Below, piece after piece: positions 45,988 through 54,700 of a stretch of DNA of 64,000 bases; within the stretch, counting starts at the first letter, position 1; the number at the start of each line of letters is the position of its first letter. The position numbers and the translations under genes were made by a program. Under the pieces are notes generated by a model. That model worked only from the letters and a program-made list of their open reading frames with translations, was not told where the DNA came from and searched no databases. Source of the stretch: Nocardioides marmorisolisilvae (GTDB taxonomy: Bacteria; Actinomycetota; Actinomycetes; Propionibacteriales; Nocardioidaceae); the NCBI RefSeq assembly GCF_031656915.1, contig NZ_CP134227.1, positions 1,116,001 through 1,180,000 of the forward strand. The letters are read 5' to 3'.

Positions 45988-47384
45988 GCGTCGGTCTTCG
46001 GCGTCAACTGGACCATCAACCGGCTGATCCCGCGCACGAAGTTGGACTGGACATACTCCGGCTCACCCACGACCTCGATCTTCTCGAAGCGCGGGAGCAG
46101 CTCTTCCCACAGGATCCGCAGCTGCAGCTCGGCCAGACGGTTGCCCATGCACCGGTGGACGCCAAAGCCGAACGCGATGTGGTTGCGTGCGTTTTTGCGG
46201 TCGATGATGAGATCGTCCGGACGTTCGAACACTCGCTCGTCGCGGTTTCCCGAGGCGTACCACATGACCACCTTGTCGCCCTCACGGATGAACTGGCCGT
46301 TGAGGACCGTGTCCTTCTTCGCAACGCGACGCATGTAGGCCAGCGGCGTCTGCCAGCGGATGATCTCTGAGATCATGTTGGGGATGAGGTCCGGGTTGGC
46401 CTTGAGCTTCTCGAACTGGTCGGGGAACTGATTGAGGGCGAGAACACCCCCGCTCATAGAGTTGCGTGTGGTGTCGTTGCCGCCGACGATCAGGAGCACC
46501 AGGTTGCCCAGGAACTCCATCGGGCGGTCGATCAGGTCCTTGGTGTGCTCGTTGCTCTGGAGCATGGTGATCAGGTCGAACCCGGGTTCCTCACCTGCCG
46601 CGAGTCGCGCCTGCTTGTCCCGCCACAGCGCGCTCAGTCCCCGCGCCGCGTCGACGAAGCCCCGGAAGACCTCGTCGTTGTCGGATGGTCCGCCGTTGGC
46701 CTGCTCCATGGAGCTGGCCAGGTCCGACCACTCGACGAGCTTGCGGCGTTGGTCGTATGGGAAGTCGAGTAGGGTCGCGAGCATCCGCGCGGTGAGCTCG
46801 ATCGAGACGCGGTCGACCCAGTTGAAGGGCTCACCTACCGGGAGCTCGTCCAGTACTTCCTGGACCCGCGTGCGGATCAAACTCTCCATCTCGCGCAGGT
46901 TCTTGGGGGCGACTACGCCTTGGACCGCGGCTCGCTGGCGGTCGTGTCGGGGCGGGTCCATGGCGATGAACATCGCGACATCCATGAACCGTGGGGGCTC
47001 GCCGATGATGATGAAGGGCTCAGCCGAGAAGGTCTCATGGTCTTTGTCGACCGCGATGATGTCGGCGTGCCGAGTGACGGACCAGAAAGGTCCGAACGGG
47101 CTGTCGGCCTGGTAGTGGACGGGTGCCTCGTTGCGCACGCGCTCGAAGTAGGACTGCCACTTGCCCTGACGGTAGAGGAACGGGTTGCTCAGGTCGATGT
47201 CGGCGAGGGCGACGTCCTCCACGGGGGGAATGGGCTCCTCGACGAAGATCTTCTTCCCGTTGGTCCGTGTCACGAAGCGACGGGTCTTGTCGTACAGGTG
47301 CGCCCCGCGGATCTGGATCTCCATCGGGATGATGGACTGGGCTCGCTCAGCCACGGCGTCGGTCACGGTAGTCAGGGTCGTCAT
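45984..47384 (-). CDS. Cytochrome P450, CYP153-like alkane/fatty-acid terminal hydroxylase
   Basis: 466 residues. The I-helix is G-G-N-D-T-T-R-N-S (301-309), ExxR is E-I-I-R (340-343), and the haem ligand is Cys412 in F-G-F-G-V-H-R-C-M-G. The Asp in the I-helix GGNDTT and the following S-M-S-G-G-V-L-A-L are CYP153 hallmarks. Such enzymes oxidise the terminal carbon of n-alkanes or fatty acids. The ferredoxin and reductase genes on either side complete a class I system. A long N-terminus before the first helix is also typical. Confidence 0.9.
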   Translation of the reverse strand: MTTLTTVTDAVAERAQSIIPMEIQIRGAHLYDKTRRFVTRTNGKKIFVEEPIPPVEDVALADIDLSNPFLYRQGKWQSYFERVRNEAPVHYQADSPFGPFWSVTRHADIIAVDKDHETFSAEPFIIIGEPPRFMDVAMFIAMDPPRHDRQRAAVQGVVAPKNLREMESLIRTRVQEVLDELPVGEPFNWVDRVSIELTARMLATLLDFPYDQRRKLVEWSDLASSMEQANGGPSDNDEVFRGFVDAARGLSALWRDKQARLAAGEEPGFDLITMLQSNEHTKDLIDRPMEFLGNLVLLIVGGNDTTRNSMSGGVLALNQFPDQFEKLKANPDLIPNMISEIIRWQTPLAYMRRVAKKDTVLNGQFIREGDKVVMWYASGNRDERVFERPDDLIIDRKNARNHIAFGFGVHRCMGNRLAELQLRILWEELLPRFEKIEVVGEPEYVQSNFVRGISRLMVQLTPKTDA

Positions 47385-47406
47385 GGTGCAGTCTTCCTCT
47401 CGACGG

Positions 47407-47727
47407 TCACATCTGGAACTCGGGGAGTCGGACGACGAGGCCGTCCCAGCTCTCGCTCACCCGCATCTGGCACGAGAGCCGCGAGGTCGGCTCGCGCTCG
47501 GGGTTCATGGCGAGCATCTCCTCCTCGACCGGACCCGAACGGCCGACTTCGGCGATCCACTGGTCCTCGACGATCACATGGCACGTGCCACACGCGGCCT
47601 CCCCGCCACAATCGCCGTCGATCCCGGGCACCATGTTGTCTACGGCGATCTGCATGAGGGACGCACCCTCCTCGAGGGGTGCCTCGCGCTTCTCCCCGTC
47701 GTGGGAGATGAAGGTGACAACTGACAT
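47407..47727 (-). CDS. 2Fe-2S adrenodoxin-type ferredoxin
   Basis: A 106-residue ferredoxin with the ligands Cys40, Cys46, Cys49 and Cys86 (C-x5-C-x2-C...C). It carries electrons from the reductase to the P450. The ATG at 47727 is used because the upstream extension is not ferredoxin-like. It is the first gene of the operon and is divergent from the AraC regulator with about 110 bases between starts. Confidence 0.93.
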   Translation of the reverse strand: MSVVTFISHDGEKREAPLEEGASLMQIAVDNMVPGIDGDCGGEAACGTCHVIVEDQWIAEVGRSGPVEEEMLAMNPEREPTSRLSCQMRVSESWDGLVVRLPEFQM

Positions 47728-47750
47728 GGAACGACTCCTTGCTCGAACGT

Positions 47751-47802
47751 GAGTCAAGTGTTGGCACTCTGGACATGCTGTGGCTATGGTCACTCGAGTC
47801 AA
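47751..47802. promoter_or_regulatory. Candidate AraC-binding direct repeats
   Basis: GAGTCAAgtGTTG at 47751-47763 is repeated as GAGTCAAtatGTTG at 47796-47809, with starts 45 bases apart, about four helical turns. Direct repeats in the divergent gap fit a dimer of the AraC regulator encoded at 47837. Confidence 0.45.
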
Positions 47803-47836
47803 TATGTTGTGATTTCGGCTCAGGAGGTCACTGCCC

Positions 47837-48856
47837 ATGAAGTCCCCCGAGCCCGGGGTGCCTCCGTTGGCGTTCGTCCAGCTCTTGAACAGCGATGCTC
47901 TCGGTCCTCAAGCCGTAGGTCGCTTCCGCGCGATCATCGACCGCGAGGGGACTTCCGAACTGGAGCTGGTCCAGCGCGACCGACAGGTGCCGATCCGGTG
48001 GTTCCGTGAGGTCTACCCCGGACTCGACCACGACGAAGCCACAAGCCTCGGGCTCTCCTTCGCCGAGCACGCGCAATTGACGTCGTTCGGCCCGCTCAGC
48101 CTGCCGCTAGTCAGCTCCGGCTCCGTGGCCGAGGTCTTCGAGCTGCTCGGGTATCTTCCGATCATCTCGAGCGCCTTGCGCCCCCACTTCCACAGCAGTC
48201 AGCGCAGCCTAACCGTGGGCCTCACCGGCCACACCGGCGACCGTGATCTCGACTGCCTAGTCATCACCTACGGCGGAGCGGCACTGCTGCGGCTCCTCGA
48301 CATGCTGACGGGCCCGCTGCCAGGCGTCACGATGAACCTGGCTTGGAAGACACCCCAGTCCCCTCAGCGCATCGCCGGCGCGCTGGCCGGACGCTTGGTG
48401 TTCGGCGCACGCGCGTCGTTCATCGACGTTCCCGTCGACATCCTCCAAGCACCCTGTCGCTTCCCCGACCCGGTCGCCTATCGCATGGCCATCGGCGAAC
48501 TGCGCCGAAGCCTCGACCGTCACACCGCTGCCACCAGCTTTACCGAGACCGTGAGGCGATTGCTCGAGGAGGACCCCGGACACATCAGCAGCCATGACAT
48601 GGCTGAGCTCCTCGCAGTCTCCCCGAGCACCATGAAAAGGCGCCTCCACGAGGAGGGCACGACCTTCCGCGACGTACAGCAATCGCTGTTGCGCGAGAGG
48701 GCGATCGTCCGCCTGCTCGACCGATCGCTGACGGTCGGTCAGATCGCCATAGATCTCGGCTATAGCGACCTGGGCAACTTCTCGCATGCCTTTAAACGCT
48801 GGACCGGGCAGTCGCCAAGCGAATTCCGTCAGTTCGGTCGCCGCGAACCGGGCTAG
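47837..48856 (+). CDS. AraC-family activator of the CYP153 operon
   Basis: 339 residues. The N-terminal part is an arabinose-binding-like (PF12625-type) sensor; the C-terminal double HTH includes V-S-P-S-T-M-K-R-R-L-H-E-E-G and I-A-I-D-L-G-Y-S-D-L-G-N-F-S-H-A-F-K. AGGAGG lies nine bases before the start. AraC regulators of this type accompany CYP153 operons and respond to alkanes or fatty acids. The divergent layout supports control of the ferredoxin-P450-reductase genes. Confidence 0.92.
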   Translation: MKSPEPGVPPLAFVQLLNSDALGPQAVGRFRAIIDREGTSELELVQRDRQVPIRWFREVYPGLDHDEATSLGLSFAEHAQLTSFGPLSLPLVSSGSVAEVFELLGYLPIISSALRPHFHSSQRSLTVGLTGHTGDRDLDCLVITYGGAALLRLLDMLTGPLPGVTMNLAWKTPQSPQRIAGALAGRLVFGARASFIDVPVDILQAPCRFPDPVAYRMAIGELRRSLDRHTAATSFTETVRRLLEEDPGHISSHDMAELLAVSPSTMKRRLHEEGTTFRDVQQSLLRERAIVRLLDRSLTVGQIAIDLGYSDLGNFSHAFKRWTGQSPSEFRQFGRREPG

Positions 48857-49196
48857 GTAGGGCCCGGCTACCAACCTTCGCTCGCTTCGCGCCACTTAAG
48901 CAGCACGCTCGCGGCGTTGTTCACGCAGTCACGTCACCGTTCACGATCCAAGTGGGGGCGTCATCCCTCCCGACACGCACGCCGACAGCCATGTCAGCCC
49001 AGCGTGCGACTCGCACCCTTCCGTCGTCACACGGCAGAGGAACAGGCACCAGCCGGGAGTACCGACCGGGAGTACCGGTCGCGCCCGTGTCGAACCCGAC
49101 CGCGCTGAGATCCCGCAGAGTCCCTCCGCCACGGTGCGCTTGCGACCGTGGCGCCCACGGGAACTTCGGGGATAAAGCGGCCCACCCACGTCTTAG
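48857..49196. other. Intergenic region between AraC and thioesterase genes
   Basis: 340 bases between convergent genes. A short GGTAG/CTACC hairpin starts just after the AraC stop and may aid termination. A 13-base unit (CCGGGAGTACCGA/G) is repeated twice in tandem at 49053-49078. No gene was recognised. Confidence 0.5.
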
Positions 49197-49685
49197 TCAT
49201 CGCGGCCTGCCCTGGTCGAAGTGGGTCACGTCCACCCTCAGGAAAAGGGCCGAAGCGAAGGCGACAGTTGGTCCTCCGGTCTCACTCATGTCGGCCTCCA
49301 CGAAGAGCTTGCGCCCTTCTGTCCGGACGACCCTGGCCGCGAGCTCGTAGGTGGTGCCGAGGATGACGGGCGAGTCGTAGCGCACCTCGAGCTTCCGGGT
49401 CACCGCTGGACTGCCGGTGAGGTAGAGCAGGAACCCGAACAGGTCGTCGAGGACCGTTGCCACGGCGCCTCCGTGCGCGATCCCGGGAGCGCCGACGTGG
49501 CGCTCGTCGAAGACGTGAACCGCATGCACCTCGTCGCCGCGACGCTGGACGGTGAGGTGATGGCCGTGGGGGTTGTCGGGTCCGCAGGCGAGGCAGTGGT
49601 CGTGGTGCGGCGGAAGCCGGGCGCCGTCCTCGTGCGGCCGGAACTTCTCGTTCCAGCTCGCGAGGAGCTCATCCAGGCTGGTCAC
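49197..49685 (-). CDS. PaaI-like hotdog thioesterase
   Basis: A 162-residue hotdog protein with C-L-A-C-G-P-D-N-P-H-G-H, I-A-H-G-G-A-V-A-T-V-L-D-D-L-F-G and L-E-V-R-Y-D-S-P-V. The H-G-G and D-D-L-F-G-F-L-L-Y stretch is shared with 35835-36323. The GTG overlaps the TetR stop, so repressor and thioesterase are co-translated. It probably hydrolyses an acyl-CoA linked to the function of the adjacent P450/transporter operon. Confidence 0.83.
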   Translation of the reverse strand: MTSLDELLASWNEKFRPHEDGARLPPHHDHCLACGPDNPHGHHLTVQRRGDEVHAVHVFDERHVGAPGIAHGGAVATVLDDLFGFLLYLTGSPAVTRKLEVRYDSPVILGTTYELAARVVRTEGRKLFVEADMSETGGPTVAFASALFLRVDVTHFDQGRPR

Positions 49686-50320
49686 GGCCGCTCACCCGAT
49701 TCGTGGTCATCGCGAGTGCGAGGTGTCGCGAGACCGTCGAGGATCAGTTCGCAGATCGCCGCGGAGAAGCGTGCCGCATCTGCGGACGCCTCAGTTGAAG
49801 ACCCCTCGACCGCGGCGCTGAGACCGGCCACGGTGATGGCACCGAAGACGCTCATCGCAACGGCACCCGGATCGGCGACCTGGCGCAGCGAGCCGTCGGC
49901 GACGCCCTCGGACAGGAGCTTCTCGATCGGCTGGTAGAACGCGCTGCGCAACGCCTCAGCGAGGTCGGGCAGCCGAGTGGCGCGGCCGAGGTCCCCCACC
50001 AGCGCCCGGCACAGGAACGGATGCTCGACCATCACGCCTAGTTGGGCTGCGACGGCGGCCTCGAGCCGGGTTCGGGCGTCCTCTTCAGTGGAGACTGCGA
50101 CGCCGACCTCGCCAGCGATGAGGTCAAGCAGGTCTCCCAAAAGGAATGCGAGGACCCCGTTCTTGCCGTCCAGGTGGTAATAGATCGTGGCCTTCGGGAT
50201 ACCCGTGGCTTCGGCGATGTCGTCGATCTTGGTGCCGTCCAGACCGCGCTCGGCGATCAGCTCGGCCGCGCCGTAGAGCTGACTGGCCAGCTTCGCCGGA
50301 AGTTTCCTCACCGCTCTCAC
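49682..50320 (-). CDS. TetR-family repressor of the MMPL-P450 operon
   Basis: 212 residues from the GTG at 50320. The HTH is A-A-E-L-I-A-E-R-G-L, then A-T-G-I-P-K-A-T-I-Y-Y-H-L. It diverges from the MMPL gene across a perfect 23-base palindrome, the clearest operator in the window. Co-transcribed with the thioesterase. Confidence 0.88.
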   Translation of the reverse strand: MRAVRKLPAKLASQLYGAAELIAERGLDGTKIDDIAEATGIPKATIYYHLDGKNGVLAFLLGDLLDLIAGEVGVAVSTEEDARTRLEAAVAAQLGVMVEHPFLCRALVGDLGRATRLPDLAEALRSAFYQPIEKLLSEGVADGSLRQVADPGAVAMSVFGAITVAGLSAAVEGSSTEASADAARFSAAICELILDGLATPRTRDDHESGERP

Positions 50321-50372
50321 TCCTCCCCTTGTGCCCCACCGTGCCAACTGGCCTCGACGTCGACCACATCCT

Positions 50373-50395
50373 ATGTTGTACTGCCAGTACAACAT
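50373..50395. promoter_or_regulatory. Perfect palindromic TetR operator
   Basis: ATGTTGTACTG (50373-50383) and CAGTACAACAT (50385-50395) are exact complements around one central base. The site lies 52 bases from the TetR start and 26 from the MMPL start. Size and symmetry are typical of a TetR dimer site; it should control both directions. Confidence 0.75.
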
Positions 50396-50421
50396 TTCAG
50401 TCCAGAGCATTGGTGCGGGTG

Positions 50422-53400
50422 ATGGGTCGCGGACCACGAGCCGGAAGCAGCGGACCGCTGAGGTCTGCCCTCAGGCTGGGGCACCGCTTCCCATCGATCG
50501 TGGTGCTCGGCTGGGTGCTGGCCGCCGCCGCGCTCTCGCTGCTGGTCACCCCGCTGGGGACCGTGGTCGAACGCAGCAGCACTGCCTTCCTGCCCGAGGA
50601 CTCACCGACCCTGCACGGGCTGCGGGTGATGGACACCGCGTTCGGGTCGGGCAACACCCACTCGTATGTGTTCGTGGTCATCACCGACGACGACGGCCTG
50701 GGCGTGGGGGACCGCCGCGTCTACGCCGACCTCGTGAGCACCCTCCAGAAGGAGCCGGAGCGGGTCTCGGAGGTCCAGGACTACCTCGGCAAGCCCGAGG
50801 CCCGGCGCTCGATGACCAGCAAGGACGGCGAGGCGACCTACCTGGTCGTCGGGCTGCGATCTGCGGTCGGCTCCCCGGCCTCGGACGAGGACGTGAAGTG
50901 GCTCCGCTCGGCCGTCGAGGACCTCGATGCTCCACCCGGAACGGAGGTGCACGTCACCGGTGACCCGGCGATGATCTCGGATCTGACCACGGCAGTGAAC
51001 GAGGCCTCGTTGAAGATCACCGCGGTCTCGCTGTTCTTGCTGGTCGGCATCCTGTGGCTGGTCTACCGCCGGGTCGCGACTGTCCTGGTGTCGCTGGTGA
51101 CCATCGGTGTCGCATTGTTGTGCACCCGCGGCGCCCTGGCCTGGGCAGGTGAGCACGGGCTGGCCCTGTCCACCTACACCGACGCTTTCGTGGTGGCCAT
51201 CACCTTGGGGGCAGGGACCGACTACTGCGTCTTCCTCATCTCACGATTCCGGGAGGAATACGGCAACGGCCTCGAACCCCTCGATGCGGTAGCCGAGGCG
51301 GTCTCCCGGGTCGGGCCGGCCTTGCTGGCCTCGGCGGCCACCGTCATCCTCGGCGCCATCTGCCTGGGTTTCACCGACCTGGCCATCTTCGCCACCACCG
51401 GTCCCCCGATGGCGATCTGTATCGCGGTCACCCTCGCGGTCAGTCTCACCTTCACCCCCGCCCTGATCCGCTGGTTCGGACCGCGGATCGGGCCAGCTCC
51501 GGCACCGCGACCGGACTCGTGGTGGGTCCGCACCGGCCGCCTCGTCGGGCGCCACCCGGCCCGGATCCTGGTCGCCGGGGTGACCATGCTGGTCCTGCTG
51601 GCCCTCGCGCTGCCCACGATGCAGCTCTCCTTCGACGAACGCGCCGCCCAACCGCCCGACACCCCCAGCAACCTGGGCCTCGCGGCGATGGCCGAGCACT
51701 TCCCACCCAACCAGACCCTGCCCGACTATCTGCTCATCCGCTCCGACCACGACATGGCCAACACCCGCGACCTGGCTGTCATCAACTCCGTGAGCACCGC
51801 GGTCGCGAAGGTCGACGGCGTCAACCAGGTCCGCAGCATCACCCAACCGGCCGGAAGGCGACTGGAACCCGCCTCCATCGCCAACCAGCTCGGGAAACTC
51901 GCCCGAGGACTCCACCAGGCCGACCGCAAGCTCGAGTCCGGGGAACCCGGGCTGGAACGCCTCGCGTCCGGGGCCGGCGACCTCGGAGACGCCCTCGGCC
52001 AGGTCTCCGCAGGCGCCGGGAAGGCCCAAGACGGCGCCGGGAAGCTCAGCGACGGCAGCCGCCGCATCGCCCACGGCCTCGGGCAGGCAGCCGATCACAC
52101 GAGCCAGGCCGCCAGCGGCGCCCGCCGGCTCCGCTTGGGCGCCGCCGCACTGGCCGCCGGGCTTCGCACCGCACACGACCAGGTCGCCCAGGCCGTCGAG
52201 GGCCTCGGCAGGATCGTCGAAGCCCTGGAGGACGATCCGATCTGCACCGCCGACCCGATCTGCAAACGCTCCCGTGAGGGCCTGCGCAAGATCTACACCG
52301 GCGAACGCGACCGGCTCCTGCCCGGGCTGGCCCACGCGGCCGCGGGCGCGGAACGCCTCGCCGCCGGTGACGGACGCCTCGCGACCGGGCTCGACCAGCT
52401 CGCCGCCGGCCTCCGCCAAGCCCAGTCGGGCAGCAACCGGATCGCCGAGGGCCAAGCGCTGTTGAGCGAGAAGCTCGGCGAGCTCGAGGGCGGCACCGAC
52501 CGGCTCGCCACCGGTGCCGCCGGCATCGCACCGGGCATCGAGCAGCTCCTCACCCAGACCGAGAAGCTAGGCAACGGGCTCGACGACTCCGGCGACTACC
52601 TCCAGGCCGTCAACCAGCGCGCCGACACCCCCGAGGCCGGCGGCTTCTACCTGCCCGCCTCCGCGCTCGGAAAGCCCGACTTCGCCCTGGCCCGCAACCA
52701 GTTCCTCTCCGAGGACGGGAAGCTCGCGCGCATTCAGGTCACCGGCGACACCGACCCCCTCACCCCCGCCGGCCAGGAGCGCTACAACGAAGTCCAGGAC
52801 GCCGCCGAACAGGCCATGAACAACACCCGCCTCGACGACTCCACCATCCTCGCCACCGGCGCCGCCGGCCTGGGCGCAGACCTGGCCCACTACCTCGCCC
52901 AGGACGCAGTCCTCGTGGTCCTCGCCGTCCTGCTCATGGTGCTGCTCATCCTCATCCTCACCCTCCGCGCCCTGGCCGCACCGCTGTACCTGCTCGCCTC
53001 CGTCGTCCTGTCCTGTGCAGCCGCCCTGGGGTTGACCACGCTCGTGTTCCAGCACCTGGCCGGACAAGACATCCACTTCACCGTCCCGGTCATCGTCTTC
53101 GTCCTGCTCGTCGCGGTGGGCGCGGACTACAACATCCTGCTCATGAGCCGGATGCGCGAAAGCGGTCTCGCACTGGACCGCAACGAGGTCGCCCGCGCGG
53201 TCACCGCCACCGGACCCGTCATCACCGCAGCCGGCCTCATCTTCGCCTCTACCTTCGTGGCCCTGCTCTTCTCCCCCGTCGAGGCGCTCGCCCAGACCGG
53301 CTTCGCCGTCGCCGCCGGACTCCTGCTCGACACGTTCATCGTCCGCACGCTGGTCGTACCCGCCTGCGCGGCGCTCTTCGAGGACCGCAGCTGGTGGCCG

Positions 53401-53463
53401 CACCGGAGGCCGAACCGCCCCGTCGCAGCGCGGCCAGCCACCACATCCGAGGCACGCGCGTGA
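50422..53463 (+). CDS. MMPL/RND-family transporter (YdfJ-like)
   Basis: A 1013-residue membrane protein. After an N-terminal membrane segment (about 26-45) comes an extracytoplasmic loop, a block of membrane helices (about 188-350), a long hydrophilic helical stretch (about 475-715) rich in G-A-x-x-L-x-x-G repeats, and a second block of helices (about 828-987). Motifs G-A-G-T-D-Y and G-A-D-Y-N are the paired MMPL/RND proton-relay type motifs. GTGs at 50413 and 50419 are alternative starts. It probably exports a lipid or hydrophobic compound; the operon adds a P450 and an unknown protein. Confidence 0.88.
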   Translation: MGRGPRAGSSGPLRSALRLGHRFPSIVVLGWVLAAAALSLLVTPLGTVVERSSTAFLPEDSPTLHGLRVMDTAFGSGNTHSYVFVVITDDDGLGVGDRRVYADLVSTLQKEPERVSEVQDYLGKPEARRSMTSKDGEATYLVVGLRSAVGSPASDEDVKWLRSAVEDLDAPPGTEVHVTGDPAMISDLTTAVNEASLKITAVSLFLLVGILWLVYRRVATVLVSLVTIGVALLCTRGALAWAGEHGLALSTYTDAFVVAITLGAGTDYCVFLISRFREEYGNGLEPLDAVAEAVSRVGPALLASAATVILGAICLGFTDLAIFATTGPPMAICIAVTLAVSLTFTPALIRWFGPRIGPAPAPRPDSWWVRTGRLVGRHPARILVAGVTMLVLLALALPTMQLSFDERAAQPPDTPSNLGLAAMAEHFPPNQTLPDYLLIRSDHDMANTRDLAVINSVSTAVAKVDGVNQVRSITQPAGRRLEPASIANQLGKLARGLHQADRKLESGEPGLERLASGAGDLGDALGQVSAGAGKAQDGAGKLSDGSRRIAHGLGQAADHTSQAASGARRLRLGAAALAAGLRTAHDQVAQAVEGLGRIVEALEDDPICTADPICKRSREGLRKIYTGERDRLLPGLAHAAAGAERLAAGDGRLATGLDQLAAGLRQAQSGSNRIAEGQALLSEKLGELEGGTDRLATGAAGIAPGIEQLLTQTEKLGNGLDDSGDYLQAVNQRADTPEAGGFYLPASALGKPDFALARNQFLSEDGKLARIQVTGDTDPLTPAGQERYNEVQDAAEQAMNNTRLDDSTILATGAAGLGADLAHYLAQDAVLVVLAVLLMVLLILILTLRALAAPLYLLASVVLSCAAALGLTTLVFQHLAGQDIHFTVPVIVFVLLVAVGADYNILLMSRMRESGLALDRNEVARAVTATGPVITAAGLIFASTFVALLFSPVEALAQTGFAVAAGLLLDTFIVRTLVVPACAALFEDRSWWPHRRPNRPVAARPATTSEARA

Positions 53464-53485
53464 CCCCACGACCGAGAGAGATCCC

Positions 53486-54664
53486 ATGAGCAACCAGCAG
53501 CTCACCTACAGCCCGTTCGACCCAAAGGTGATCGCGGACCCGTACCCCGTCTACCGCGAGCTGCGCGACAACGCCCCCGCGTACTGGTCACCAGACGCGA
53601 GCTCGTGGGTGCTCAGCCGCTACGACGGCGTCTCCGCCGCCCTCACCGACCCAGCGACCTACTCCTCCGCGTCCGGCATCTTCCCCACCCCACCCGGGGT
53701 GGACATGACCGAACTGTTCCTGCCCATGCTCATCATGAGCGACACACCCCGCCACACCCAGCTGCGCCACCTCGTCAGCAAGGCCTTCACCCCCCGCCGC
53801 ATCGCCGGTCTCGAAGCAGGCATCCACACCCTCGTCGACGACCTCCTCGACCAAGCCCCCGAAAGCGGCCCTTGGGACTTCGTCTCAGGGTTCGCCGGAC
53901 CCCTCCCGGCCATCGTCATCGCCGACATGCTCGGCGTCCCGCGCGAAGACCGCGACCAGTTCCGGACCTGGTCCACCACCCTCATCCAGTCCAACCCCAC
54001 CCGAGGCGAGTTCGGCCCCGGCCTCGACGCCGCCGCGGCGCTCTATGAATACTTCGCGGCGTTCCTCACCGAACGACGGGCTCAACCCCGAGACGACCTC
54101 ATGACGGCACTCGTCCACGCCGAAGTGGACGGCGAACACCTCAGCGAAGACGAACTCCTGGGCTTCTGCCTGCTGCTGCTCGTCGCCGGGCACGAAACCA
54201 CCACCAACCTGCTCTCTAACAGCGCCGTCATACTCGCCCAGCACCCCGACAGCCGACGGCAGCTCGCAGACAACCCACATCTCGTGCCGACCGCGGTCGA
54301 GGAACTGCTCCGCTACGACTCACCGGTCCAAGGCCTTGCGCGCACCCTGACCCGACACCTGGACCTGCACGGGCAACGCATGAAGGCCGACGACACCGTG
54401 CTGCTGCTCTTCGGCTCGGCCAACAGAGACGACCACGCGTTCCCCAACGCCGACCACTTCGACATCAACCGTCACCCCGAACGACAGGTCGCCTTCGGAC
54501 GCGGCATCCACTTCTGCCTCGGCGCATCCCTAGCCCGCCTCGAAGCACGCATCGCCCTGCAGGCACTCCTAGCCCGCCGACGTGACTGGGACGTCGACCT
54601 CGACTCAGCGCTCCGACTTCGCTCCGGCCCGATCCGCGGCTACTCCTCGCTGGCCCTGCAGTAG
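53486..54664 (+). CDS. Cytochrome P450 (second, not CYP153)
   Basis: 392 residues with I-helix A-G-H-E-T-T (234-239), ExxR E-E-L-L-R (273-276) and haem-binding F-G-R-G-I-H-F-C-L-G with Cys344. Shorter than the CYP153-like protein and of the usual soluble class I actinobacterial type. It starts 22 bases after the transporter stop. No ferredoxin gene is adjacent, so it may borrow the one at 47407. Substrate unknown. Confidence 0.92.
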   Translation: MSNQQLTYSPFDPKVIADPYPVYRELRDNAPAYWSPDASSWVLSRYDGVSAALTDPATYSSASGIFPTPPGVDMTELFLPMLIMSDTPRHTQLRHLVSKAFTPRRIAGLEAGIHTLVDDLLDQAPESGPWDFVSGFAGPLPAIVIADMLGVPREDRDQFRTWSTTLIQSNPTRGEFGPGLDAAAALYEYFAAFLTERRAQPRDDLMTALVHAEVDGEHLSEDELLGFCLLLLVAGHETTTNLLSNSAVILAQHPDSRRQLADNPHLVPTAVEELLRYDSPVQGLARTLTRHLDLHGQRMKADDTVLLLFGSANRDDHAFPNADHFDINRHPERQVAFGRGIHFCLGASLARLEARIALQALLARRRDWDVDLDSALRLRSGPIRGYSSLALQ

Positions 54665-54700
54665 GTCAGGCGCACCACCTCATCTTCGAAAGGAGCAACC

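Noticed and set aside
49053-49078. Tandem 13-base repeat (CCGGGAGTACCG-A/G) as iterons or a short array
   Set aside because: Only two copies, no neighbouring replication or recombinase gene.
51241-52455. 404-codon minus-strand open frame opposite the MMPL gene
   Set aside because: Low-complexity Gly/Ala/Asp-rich translation mirrors the repeats of the real transporter gene.
53486-54664. Second P450 as part of the CYP153 system
   Set aside because: I-helix A-G-H-E-T-T and length are unlike CYP153, and it is in a separate TetR-controlled operon.
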